From NCBI RefSeq assembly GCF_000143415.4, contig NW_003314278.1, positions 450,371 to 514,370 on the forward strand: DNA of 64,000 bases. Direction: 5' to 3'. The translations under genes were made by a program, and so were the position numbers. A model generated the notes under the pieces. That model was not told the origin of the DNA. It made no database searches and saw nothing but the letters and a program-made list of their open reading frames with translations. Position 1 is the first letter of the stretch; every line of letters starts with the position of its first letter. Of the stretch, positions 21,453 through 30,903 are shown piece by piece. The stretch comes from Selaginella moellendorffii. Taxonomy: Eukaryota; Streptophyta; Lycopodiopsida; Selaginellales; Selaginellaceae.

Positions 21453-23339
21453 ATGGCGGAGGAAGAGGAGGACCACGCATTCCTCGCTTCCACAGCACCG
21501 CGCATTTTGAGAGCGTTTGATGTCCAGCAGCGCGGAGGGGACGAGGATCGACCGCTTCCGCGCCCGCTACCGAGGCCTCGTCTCCTCTGGGTGTCGCTGC
21601 TCGTTCTCCTGGCCGCGATCTCGGCTGGAGGAATCGCGCTTCTCTTCCGTGCACCCGGCATTGGATTCCACACCGCTGGATCGGCCCGGGATGGAGCAGC
21701 AATGGCGCTGGGGTTTCACTTCCAGGCGCCCCCAAACAGCAGCATCTGGATGATCAGTCCAAACGCCCCGGTGTTCTACCGCGGATTCTACCATCTCTTC
21801 TACCGATTCACCACTCCATCGTCGTCCAGTAGCAAGAACCAGAGCTCCTGGGGCCACGCCATCGCCAAGGACCTCCTCCACTGGACGCATCTCCCCACGG
21901 CGCTGGATCCCGGGCCAGAGAGGTACGACGAGCAAGGAATTCTTGGCGGATCCATGACGCTTCTCGTCCAGGGCCCCGTGATCCTCTACACTGGAATCTC
22001 CAGCGATGGCGCCACCACACAGAATGCCGCTGTCCCGGTCGATCCAGGCGACGCCATGCTCAAGCACTGGAAGAAGATCGCCCAAAACCCTCTCATTCCA
22101 GCAGGAGGAAGGGTGGCGATGAGAGATCCAAGCAGCGCGTGGAGGGATTCTTCTTGGCGGATCCTTCTTGGCGGCGAGAATGCCAGCGATGGCGTTGGAT
22201 TCGTCTACTGGAGCAACGATTTCCTGGACGGGGAGTGGAAGAGGCTGGAGACACCACTGCTGCGAATGCCAGGAGCTGGGATTTTGGAATCTCCAGATTT
22301 CTTCCAGGTTTCTGAGAGCAAGCACGTCGTCAAGGCGAGCTTGCGCGATGACCCAGCCGCCACCTTTGGATCCGACAGCTATGCCGTGGGGAGATACTTC
22401 TCAGAGAATGGGAGCTTTGTTCCAGACGACGACCCTGGAGCTGGAAGAACTCTTGGGCTCCGCTACGATCACGGCAACAGCTTCTTCGCCTCCAAATCTT
22501 TCGCGGACACTGCCAAGGATCGTCGAGTGCTCTGGGCGTTGCTCCCGAAAGATCCTCTCAGCAAGGTGGCTCGAGCTCCTCCCGTCCAAAGCATTCCTCG
22601 AAAGTTGTGGCTCGGTAGTGACGAAGATGAGGAGGAGCTGCTACTCCAGCTTCCAGTGGACGAACTCGCGAGCTTGCGAATCGGTCCCGGGATCCATATG
22701 GCCGATGTCACGCTGGAGCCGGGTGCCGTGATCCAAGTTGGAGGAGACGCTCTTCCGCAACTGGACGCGGAGCTCGTCTTCGAGCTTCCAGATCTCACCA
22801 CCCAGATGAGCATGGAGAACTTCGACGTCGAGTTTAGCAGCACTGGCAACGCGGCCGCGCACTGCCGGAAGAAAGGAGCTCGAGTGAATGGTATCCTGGG
22901 ACCGTTTGGATTGCTGGTGCTGGCCACTGGAGATCTCGCCGAGCACACCGCCATCTTCTTCCACCTCGGGAGATCCAGAAAGGGCCCTGTTGCTCTAGTC
23001 TGTGCCGATCACAGCCGATCATCACTGGCAAACCATCCCGAGGAAGATCTGTCCGCTGCTGCTTTGCATGGAGCCTTCGTCCACCTGGATGATCCAACCG
23101 TGTTTCGCAAGGTGGCGAAGGCGGAGGTGGAGGTGCTGGAGCTGCGAGTTCTGGTGGACAACTCGGTGGTGGAGACGTTTGGGCAGGGCGGGAAGATCAG
23201 CATCACTTCCAGAGTGCATCCAACGCTGGCAAAGGGTGACGCTGCTCGGCTCTTTCTCTTTAACAACGGCACCAACGCTGTCCGGTTGAAAAGGCTGGAC
23301 GCTTGGAAGATGAAAGCCGCGGAAGCAACGCTCTTGTAA
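21453..23339 (+). CDS. GH32 invertase-like protein with degenerate catalytic motif
   Basis: A single uninterrupted frame encodes 628 residues. The ATG at 21453 gives a short acidic cytosolic tail, a Pro/Arg-rich stretch (31-43) and a signal-anchor helix (about 44-65), the layout of vacuolar acid invertases. The GH32 order is kept: GFHFQAPP, WMISPNAP (99-106), GFYHLFYRF, WGHAIAKDLLHW, GGSMTLL, LYTG, MRDPSSAWR (223-231), LESPDFF (278-284), then the beta-sandwich domain. In active enzymes the first motif is NDPNG with Asp as nucleophile; here it is ISPNA, so Asp is Ser. RDP is intact and the acid/base Glu (E279) remains, but its usual Cys neighbour is Ser. Sucrose hydrolysis is therefore unlikely; a binding or regulatory role, or decay, is possible. 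The absence of introns is unusual for plant acid invertases. Confidence 0.88.
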   Translation: MAEEEEDHAFLASTAPRILRAFDVQQRGGDEDRPLPRPLPRPRLLWVSLLVLLAAISAGGIALLFRAPGIGFHTAGSARDGAAMALGFHFQAPPNSSIWMISPNAPVFYRGFYHLFYRFTTPSSSSSKNQSSWGHAIAKDLLHWTHLPTALDPGPERYDEQGILGGSMTLLVQGPVILYTGISSDGATTQNAAVPVDPGDAMLKHWKKIAQNPLIPAGGRVAMRDPSSAWRDSSWRILLGGENASDGVGFVYWSNDFLDGEWKRLETPLLRMPGAGILESPDFFQVSESKHVVKASLRDDPAATFGSDSYAVGRYFSENGSFVPDDDPGAGRTLGLRYDHGNSFFASKSFADTAKDRRVLWALLPKDPLSKVARAPPVQSIPRKLWLGSDEDEEELLLQLPVDELASLRIGPGIHMADVTLEPGAVIQVGGDALPQLDAELVFELPDLTTQMSMENFDVEFSSTGNAAAHCRKKGARVNGILGPFGLLVLATGDLAEHTAIFFHLGRSRKGPVALVCADHSRSSLANHPEEDLSAAALHGAFVHLDDPTVFRKVAKAEVEVLELRVLVDNSVVETFGQGGKISITSRVHPTLAKGDAARLFLFNNGTNAVRLKRLDAWKMKAAEATLL

Positions 23340-23399
23340 CATTATTCTTGACACTGGTCGCACTAGAAACTTCAGAGAACCTCCTCGTGTCCAGGTGAG

Positions 23400-23617
23400 A
23401 CAAGTTGGTTCTTCCATTCTGTAGCATAAACATCAAACGCAATCCTTGCAGGGAAGTGTTGTAGCTCACGTACCTGAGTTTACCATGATATCTTTTCAGG
23501 TGAAGGAACGAACTTCTTCCATTCTGTAACAGAAACATCACCGCAATCCTTGCAGGAAAGAAGTGTAGCTCACGTACCTGAGAGTATGAAGTTTACCATG
23601 GTATCTTCTGCTTGCAG
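23400..23617. repeat. Imperfect tandem duplication (about 105 bp x 2) at the PPR gene 3' end
   Basis: Copies at about 23400-23502 and 23506-23617 share cttccattctgta, gcaatccttgcagg, gtagctcacgtacctgag and tttaccatg. The second copy includes the last codons and stop of the PPR gene on the minus strand (CKQKIPW then TAA); the first copy is a duplicate of that end plus 3' UTR. It lies between convergent genes (invertase + and PPR -). Confidence 0.85.
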
Positions 23618-25194
23618 TTCGCCGAGTAGAGCCTTCTCCTCTGCTCTTTGACAACCGCGGACGGGGAAGAATCGAGCATCTCAAACAGCTCCTCTGTCGT
23701 CTCGTCGCCTTCGACGTCGCTCCCTTTCATCCTGTTGCGGAAGTCGAGCGGGAACACGTTGCAAGCCACGTACACCTTGAGCAGCTCGTTGTAGACGGTG
23801 GCGTCGCCGATGAAACGGTAGTGGAACATGATCCTCTCGGCGCCATCGATGTCCCTCCGAGCAGCAAACACGGGCAGCAGCGCCATCATCGTCTTGTAAG
23901 CCGGACGGATGTGTCTCGCGGGGATCGCCGCGACGCCTTCTTTGAGCCTCGCCAGCGCCAACTCGGTGTCGCCGCTCGCAATGTAACCTCTCACCAGGCT
24001 GTTGTATGGAGAAAACACCGCCTCGTTCAACCTGTGCCTCAGGACGTGCTCCGCTTTGGCCATGAGCCCGTTGCTCACGTAAACTTCGACCATGACAGCG
24101 TGTGGATTCGCTAGACTTTTGCTCAAATCCTGCGCGAGCAGCTCCTCGAAGACCTGCTCGGCTCTTTCTACGTTCTTGACACGCCCGAAGGCTGCCATGG
24201 CGCTGAGGTAGCTCGACTGATCGCAAGCCTGTGTGCCGCTCAAGCTCTTCAGCCTGCTCCAGATATCTTCCACACTGGCTGCTTTCCCGAGATAGCCGCA
24301 AACTTCCATTGTCTCCTGCAGAGTTTTTCTCAGCGCTGCATCGAGATCGATATTTTTGACAGCTTCCTCTGCTTCTCTCTCGATTCCTTCCAGGCCACCA
24401 CCGGCCTTGTCCTTGTAAGTGAGCAGCATCAAGTAAGTGTTGATACTCGGCTCCAGCCCGAGCTTGCACATTCTTTCGTACGTTTCCAGAACCTTGTCGT
24501 GCTTGTCCCGGTCCAAATACAACGCCATGAGCATGTTAAGGAGATCTGTAGACAGCACAGTCATCTGTTCGATCCATTTCTCGGACTTGGCGAGCGCGTT
24601 TCTCTTTGCGAGGCTGAAGATTAGCGCTGCTGTTACTTCCTCAGATCTGAAACGGGCTGGAATAATATCGTTGTAAAAGATTTCTGCTGCGTACGTAGAT
24701 TGCTGCCGACAAGTTATAGCCATCTCCCAAATGTAGTGTGTTTGTGTAGTCTGGACCATGTTTTCCTCCCTGATACCCCTCAGCAGCTGTGCAAGAAGCA
24801 GTCAGCACACCAGGCGACAAAAAAAAAAAGATGAGTTTTTTACCTGTAGAATCTCTTTGTAGCACTTCCTCTTCGCCAATCGATAGTAGACTTTGGACAA
24901 CAAGGAGCTTGAGAAGGTGTTACCCTCACGAACCCACTCTTTGAGGCCTTGAAAGATATCAGGCTTGGACAGCAGCATCTCGCAGAAGTCCGAGACGTCC
25001 TCGCTCTTGTAAGAATCAATGCTCTTACCCGCTTCTCCGACATACATCATCTGTGAGAATCTCGTCTCCGTTCCAACCGGCCACACCGGGAGCACCTGAG
25101 CATGCCTAGAGACGCTGCTGCTGCCGCTGCTCTCGCTGGAAAATGCGCGCACCCACTGGCGCCTTTGCCGCAGGAGTGACAACCAGCGAGACAT
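23593..25194 (-). CDS. P-class PPR protein, mitochondrial, gene 1
   Basis: Two exons (25194-24844 and 24786-23593) with a 57-bp intron give 514 residues. The N-terminus MSRWLSLLRQRRQWVRAFSS is Arg-rich and amphipathic with a typical mitochondrial cleavage context. The body is helical PPR-like repeats, for example LNMLMALYLDRDKHDKVLET, YLSAMAAFGRVKNVERAEQV, VMVEVYVSNGLMAKAEHVL and YNSLVRGYIASGDTELALAR. This resembles the plant P-class family typified by short mitochondrial PPR proteins without E or DYW domains. The likely role is binding organellar RNA to stabilise or process it. The neighbouring gene 2 is a clear paralogue with the intron at the same place. The ATG begins one base after the gene 2 stop codon, so its promoter and leader must lie inside gene 2 or it is translated from a shared transcript. 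Confidence 0.88.
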
Positions 25195-25195
25195 T

Positions 25196-26772
25196 CTAAA
25201 ACCCTATACCCTGCTGCTTCATTTGCCTCTTGAAGACCCCCTCTGGCGACATGTCGAGCTCCTCCAGCAGCTTCTCCGTTTCCCTGTTCCCCTCGACACC
25301 GTTTGCTTGCATCCTTTCCATGAACTCTCTGGGGTGGCGCTTGCGAGAGATGTAGACCTTGAGGAACTCGTTGTATACTCCGGCATCACCTAGCTTCGTG
25401 TACCTCCGCATCAGCTCCTTGGCACCCTCTACGTCGCCGTTTGCTGCGTAGACTGGCAGCAGCACCATCATCGTCTTGTACTGCAGCCTGATGCTTTTCG
25501 CAGGCACAGCTGCAAGACCATCGTCCAGCTTCTTGAGCGCCTCTGAAATGTTGTTCGCTGCCATGTAGCCTTGAATCAAACTGTTGTAAGGAGCGAAAGA
25601 GTCGCGGTCCAGCTCCTTGCTTTGCAAGATACGTTCCGCCTTCTCCATCATCCCATTGCGAGCATAAACTTCTAGCATCAGAGCGTGTGGATTCTGCTCA
25701 AACTTCGTAAACTCGTCCGATCCAGCTAGAAGTTCCTTGCAAAGTGCTCGAGCCTTGGCGACCTCGCCAACCAGTCCCAATGCAGTGATCGCGCTGAAGT
25801 AGCTGGACTGGTGGATATCACTTCTCGTTCTCTTCAATGATCTCCAAAGCTCCTCGATACCATCCTGTTTCCCGACGTAGCCATAAACTTCCATCGCATC
25901 GTTGAGCGTTCTGAGCGGCGGGTCCTCCACATCCATCGTCTGCACAGCTCCAAGAGCTTCTCCCTCGATTGCATTCAATCCACCGGCACCCCTGTCCTTG
26001 CACTTGAGCAGCATGAGATAAGTTCTCACGCTCGGCTGGAGCCCCAAGCCCCGCATTCTCTCGAACATCTCCACCACCTTGTGGTGCTTGTCCCTGTTGA
26101 GATAGAGCACCATCATCACGTCGAGGATGTCCGTGGTGTGGACCTGGATCTTCTCTAGCCACTGCTCGGCCTTGGCGAGCCCGTTCTCTTTCGCGACACT
26201 AAGAAACAGCCCGACTGTCACCCGGTCAGTCCTCAGCTTCTCTGGAAGGCTGTCGTAGAAACGCTCGGCTTTGGCCATTCCTCGCCGCCGGGAGATGACA
26301 CCAATCGCCCAGACGCAGTGCATGTCGGTGAACTTCACCAATCTCTCGCATCGAATGCCTTCTAGCAGCTGAAAGGAATCGAAGTTTGAAGAACACAAGA
26401 AGCTATGAGAGAGAAAAAAGATGGATGGCAGCGTACCTTCATGATCTCGGTGTAGCGCTTGCGTTTCATGAGCCAGAAATAAATCGTGGAGAGCACGTCG
26501 CTGCTCAAACAGTTCCCTCTCCTCATCCATTTCTTCACAGCCTCGAAGGTGTCGGGCTTGGATTCGATCATCTCAAGCAGTTTAGTGATCTTGTCGTCGT
26601 CGATCGCCTTCTCCTGCTGCTGGGGGAATTCTCGTCGCAGGGATGCCTCCGCGACATTTGCAGTGAGCAGTAGATCGTGTTTCTCGTCCCTTTGAGAAGG
26701 CCGAGTACCAAAGAGTGAGCTTCTGGTGAAAAAGCCTGCGCTCGCAATGCGCTGCTGCCATCTAGAAGTCAT
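25196..26772 (-). CDS. P-class PPR protein, mitochondrial, gene 2
   Basis: Exons 26772-26437 and 26368-25196, with a 68-bp GT-AG intron, encode 502 residues. The start MTSRWQQRIASAGFFTRSSL is basic and lacks acidic residues, fitting a mitochondrial presequence. Repeats such as LDVMMVLYLNRDKHHKVVEM, YFSAITALGLVGEVAKARAL, LMLEVYARNGMMEKAERIL and YNSLIQGYMAANNISEALKK mark the P-class PPR fold. It is paralogous to gene 1 along its length, with the splice junction in the same motif (EIMK|LLEGIR here, EILQ|LLRGIR there), so the pair arose by tandem duplication. The stop TAG (25198-25196) is followed after one A by the ATG of gene 1. RNA target unknown. Confidence 0.88.
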
Positions 26773-26859
26773 CCATCAAAGAGTGAGAGGATTGCTAGAG
26801 ATGCTTGCGGCCCTACCTGTGAGCGATGGCAGCCGATCGCAACAGGCGCAATGCTGCCA

Positions 26860-27150
26860 TAAATCTTGTCAACGGTGTGGCAGCCGAAGCCTCGACTCAT
26901 CGCCAGGAATCCATAAACCCTAGACTCCAAAATCGTCGGAATGCCTGAGAGAATCGCTCCTCCAGCTGCTGCACTGCCGCGCGCGATCTAGCACAGGACT
27001 CCCAGATTGCATCCATCGGCCTGGAGCAGGACAAATACCTCGCCAATCTGAGCCTTCGCGAGCTCTTCTTCCGCAAGAAGCGCTTCTCCTGGAGCATTAT
27101 CATCTCGATCTACGCCCAGCAGCAGGCACATCTTCGATGGAATGCCGGAT
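26860..27150 (+). other. Coding-like segment of unknown identity
   Basis: The frame from about 26938 to 27149 reads DSQIASIGLEQDKYLANLSL, then RELFFRKKRFSWSIIISIYA, QQQAHLRWNAG, then a stop. Codon use (GC-rich third positions, like the PPR genes) suggests an exon or a former gene divergent from PPR gene 2. The tract caaaccctagac-type motif near 26915 is common in plant leaders. No ATG in this frame and no recognisable family, so it is reported only as a candidate exon. Confidence 0.3.
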
Positions 27151-27224
27151 GAAATCCGCGATCACAGGCTACGACAAAAACGCTCTCCTCTCGTGGCTAG
27201 GGATTGAATGCCCCAGTGGAGCTC

Positions 27225-27340
27225 ATGTGTTCCATTCCCGAAAGAATCGTGGTCTCATTCTTGCGGCATATACCCCACATGGGCATACAAGTGCTTAGAG
27301 TTTCATCTCTCCCAACGCTGTGAATGACAGTCGAGCTTTT
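27225..27340. repeat. Third partial copy of the kelch/DUF3669-like intergenic sequence
   Basis: This is similar, in the same orientation, to 30117-30235 and, inverted, to about 60818-60930. Shared blocks include gttccattcccgaaag, gtggtctcattcttg, ggcatatac and tgtgaatgacag. It is a short detached piece of the head-to-head region of the palindrome arms, showing that this sequence was also copied outside the palindrome. Confidence 0.75.
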
Positions 27341-27639
27341 GACTCTAGAATAACAATCATCTCCCACAACAGCTCCAGATTTTATACAGTGGACGGTTCA
27401 GATTGTAAATGGTCCAGTGTTTTTTTAATGCACGGTCTCTTTTCAGAAGAAAATATTGGAGCAAGGAGTGAGGAGAATGTAGATTTGATTACCTTAGATG
27501 CAGCGTGCGATAAGATCTTGAAGGGTTCCACAGCAACTTAGGCTCTCATGCTCCCACGAGCTCGTTGTAAATTCCACCATCGGCAGCGAGAGAGCTTGCG
27601 AGAGATCCACAGTGCAACACGCAAAATGAGTTCTCCATA

Positions 27640-28990
27640 AGTATTTGTCTCACCTGATGAATGAGTTGTTACAGAAACTAGCTTGGGATGTCTGGCATTG
27701 ACAGTAACTCGAACAACTGCAGGAGAGAATGGCAGTTAGTTGCAAACTTCATGGAAAAAATGCAAACCTTGTGCGAATTGTTCGGCCTCATAGAGTTGCC
27801 AAGACAAAGTGCTCGTGTAGTCGTGGCTGCCACCTTGGGATTCCTGTGAGGCACAGCAAGGATTGCAGCTTGCAAGGAACCCCAAATGAACACCAAGTAA
27901 TGTAGTACCTTGTAAGGATATAAGTTTCGTTATAAAACTCTCCACGTTCTGCAAAGATTAATAGTGTTAGAGCACAGAAAGTAAAGATTTTATATCAAAC
28001 CTTAAGTTGATCCAGAGAAGAAAAGAACGGTAGTCGACGCTTTCTCCATATAGAGAGAGCCATCAAAATGTAAAACTGTAAGAGCTTCACGAGCGCATAA
28101 GCTTGAATAGACTAACCTCCTTTTGAAGCGAGCTGGCCACCCTGGAAATCAAGTAGAAAGGGTGTTTCTCCTTTAGCTCCAGAGTTGAGAAACTTAGTAA
28201 CGATAAGGAAAAGCTTCGTATTGACGCCCACCCAGAGAAACTTAGTAACAACAAGGAAAAGCTCCGTATCGATGCTCACCACATTCCCAGATTTGCAAGC
28301 CTTGTGCAGGGATTTAGCGAGCCATTGTTTCACAACTTCCTCTACGAAAGCAAGCAATCCATTTGTCCAGAGTAAGAAATCTCGGAGTAAGAAAACCATG
28401 GCGCTGCCATGATATCTCAATTGCCAATCCCGAGCTCCCTGCAAGAAAAACTTTCATATCATGAATGATAACGATGCTTTGTACCTGCAAGTTGCAATGA
28501 CTCAATTTGAACGGTGATAGGATGAATCGAATGTGCTTGATGAATATCAGCAGCTGATGCTTACAGGTCCTTCAGCTTTCCCTCCTCAATGAGCTCTTTC
28601 ATGTGCCGCATTCCCAGAGCAATCAATATAAGTTAATAGAAACCAATATTCTCAACAGTGGCGTGTTCCTTTCCTGTTTCTTTAGAAACGAAAAATATTA
28701 TGGAGGAGCGGAACAGGTCCAGTGCTACCCTGAGGTAACTACCAGCAAGTTGACAAGCTGCCAGACACGAAGAAAGATCAGAGTTTAGATCAAGCTCGTG
28801 TTCTACCTTACAAGTGCATTTTCTGCCTCTCTGTCGATTGAACACTGAAGTCCTGTACGCACCACCATTAGAAAAAGAGAAAGCAGAGCGCATATATTGC
28901 TTACGCTAAGAGTCGAGTGGTAAAAGCTAAGATTGAGAGTGACGCTCTCATGGTAGTTTTCTCTTCCACAGGCAGATAATGCATGGAAGC
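27640..28990 (-). other. Candidate multi-exon gene, unidentified
   Basis: On the minus strand, short exon-like segments bounded by AG/GT sites can be chained: SIDTELFLVVTKFL near 28250, then about 28080 down to 28017 (LHFDGSLYMEKASTTVLFFS), 27956-27914 (NVESFITKLISLQ), 27841-27772 (ESQGGSHDYTSTLSWQLYEA) and 27719-27640 (VVRVTVNARHPKLV). Candidate introns are 50-75 bp and several begin GTTTG, typical of this genome. A 48-bp direct repeat (28187-28234 and 28235-28282) duplicates 16 codons in frame. Part of it (27902-28088) recurs at 63413-63608. I do not recognise the protein and cannot fix the start; it may be a pseudogene. Confidence 0.35.
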
Positions 28991-29166
28991 CTTGCACAAT
29001 CTGATGGCTGTAGGATAGTCCTTTCCTTGGAAGAAATCATTACAAAATGCACCAAAATCAGCTCCAATATAAGGCTCCAGCCGGTTTAGGGTTTAGGGGA
29101 CAAATTGGCGCAACAGCTTCTTGCTTGTTTTTAAATAAGAGGGGTCAAACAAAGAGGGTTTTACTT

Positions 29167-30105
29167 TCAGCTCTCCAAGAGAGCCATCTCATTACCCCTG
29201 CCTTCTGGAGCTTCCTGGGCGGCCTTGGCCGCCACCTTGGCTTCAACCACGTCCAAGAACATCCTTGCCAGCCGCACAGACTCTGTCCAGTCGGCCTCCA
29301 GCAGGTACGCGTCCTTGAACTCATCCCAAAACTCCATGCCAGGACGGGGATAGTAAGGATCATTGACAAAGAAGCTGTCAATGAGTGCACATTGTTGTTG
29401 TGAGGCTTGCACTGGTTGAAATCGAAGCAGGCAAAGCTAGGGTCGGAGAAGGTCCTCAGCTCGTCACCACCCACGACGAACTCGATGTCGCGACCATCCA
29501 GTCCTGGATTAAAGAAGTGCAAAAGTAACGCATGAATGAAACAGTACAAAGCTGAAAACACCTGCGAGGTGGTGGATCCTACCCATTTCTTGGGCCAGCG
29601 ATTCGATCAGCAGCCAGCTCCTTGCAACGATTGGCATCCAGCGGGAAGTTATTGGCATTGAAGAATTGAGATGCCAGGCGCGGGCATTTCGCACCCAAGT
29701 AGATCCACGCGACGAAGGGCTTGGAGTAGCTAGAGTGGAGTGCAGGGAAGAACTTGGCCCTGATGGAATCCGGGGGACGGGCCAGACAAGCTGCATTGTG
29801 TACGCGGCGGGTATAGTTGGCAGCAGTGGCGAATCCATTCGCAGGTGCTCCACCAGTGATGCGAGAGAAGGGAAGAATTCGACAGGCTTGGGCACCAGAA
29901 AGAGGAGATTCTCTGCGCCCTGGCACGCCTTACTTATCTTTTGGTGATTCTCAAACTCATCAAGCAGCTCGGAAAAGCGGCTGGCATCTGCCAAGCACTT
30001 GATCGCCAGGTTGTTCATACGTAAACTGTGGCAAAGCTCCCCGCTCCCAAGTGCACGATCTAGTACCCTCTTGTGTCATTCTCTTCTAGAGTTTTCATCA
30101 CCGTG
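29167..30105 (-). pseudogene. DUF3669-like gene, left-arm copy (decayed)
   Basis: The N-terminal part encodes GSGSFATVY-like, then ENHQKISKACQGAENLLFLV and PKPVEFFPS. A later block has FFPALHSSYSKPFVAWIYLG and FFNANNFPLDANRCKEL, and after a short GT-AG intron the C-terminal signature: FACFDFNQC, then DSFFVNDPYYPRPGMEFWDE. This order and the FDFNxC ... NDPYYPRP core are characteristic, as I know the family, of DUF3669 proteins, which are mostly fungal. The frame is broken by a deletion near 30016-30020, by a -1 shift near 29772-29780 (LVWPVP to PDSIRAKFF) shared with the right-arm copy, and by a 4-base loss near 29383. It is head to head with the kelch-like gene. Family assignment is moderately secure; loss of function is clear. 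Confidence 0.62.
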
Positions 30106-30229
30106 TTAAAGTTGGTTGTTCCATTCCCGAAAGAATCGTGGTCTCATTCTTGAGGCATATACCCATCATGGGCATTTAGAGCATATAAGTGCTTTCTGGA
30201 TATTCCAAGAGTTTCAACGTTGTGAATGA

Positions 30230-30890
30230 CAGCCTCCTGAATAACACAACAGCCCATGCCCGAGAATTGCAGAGCTCAAAAAGATCTGCCCTAAATTGAA
30301 GTTCTGTGGCATTGATGTGCTAAGGATTTCTGCTTTTTGTTGTTCACATTATAAAGAGCAATCTTGCAGCATGAAGCAGCTGTTGTGGACTCTAGATTGT
30401 AAGAGCTGCTGGTCGTTCCTAAAGATGTAAGTCATGCTTAGCTTAGGAAGAGGAGAATTAACGTGTGTAGAACTCTTGCAGTGGCACTGGTCCCCGTGTT
30501 CTCATATGCTTGCATCGGGGGCATGTTTTGGAAATGCTGTGGTTGGAGATGAATGCCACTTCGTAGGCGGTGTGTACTATCTGTGGCTCTATTCACTGGT
30601 TTTTGTGTCAGGCAAACAAGAAATGTTCCTCTTCGACATGAAAACGCTAAACTGGACAGTTGTGCCTGTGGAACCATTCTTGTTTATGCCGATATTTTTC
30701 CACTGCAGTTCGGTGTCTTCATGATGCAAACTATGACGTCCTACTGTGTGCCACAGAAAGCAAACACTGGATTGTTCCATGTCAGGGAAGCAGATGGATT
30801 GGTCCTTGGGGTTTTCAGTGCTCCCGATGTAGGAAAGCCTTTAGTGGAGATTATCCAAGCTCAGATCACTGGAGTTAGCATTGTATATAT
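30230..30890 (+). pseudogene. Kelch/F-box-like gene, left-arm copy (decayed)
   Basis: Segments on the plus strand include SCSMKQLLWTLDCK near 30365-30405, ASGACFGNAVVGDECHFVGG near 30505-30565, and VFVSGKQEMFLFDMKTLNWT near 30600-30655. The pattern G.A...D...F.GG ... .FD.KTLNWT.V.. is that of kelch or galactose-oxidase-like repeats in plant F-box proteins. Downstream, about 30712-30880, both arms retain an open segment (MMQTMTSYCVPQKANTGL). No complete frame was found, and no F-box is visible in the window. It is divergent from the DUF3669-like gene. Confidence 0.4.
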
Positions 30891-30903
30891 GTGGGAGGAA
30901 CTA

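Larger units (their letters stand above)
11283..22310. repeat. Tandem segmental duplication, unit B
   Basis: This is the second copy of the roughly 11.5-kb unit. It starts at the junction where the unit A invertase sequence (gatttcttccagg) switches to an unrelated gene, and it is homologous to unit A up to about 22310 inside the complete invertase gene. The junction has only a few bases of shared sequence (caggtt), which fits unequal exchange or replication-based duplication between non-homologous sites. Confidence 0.93.

Noticed and set aside
23681-24469. 262-codon frame overlapping PPR gene 1
   Set aside because: It is an alternative frame of the same strand with Arg-rich random composition; the PPR frame explains the region.
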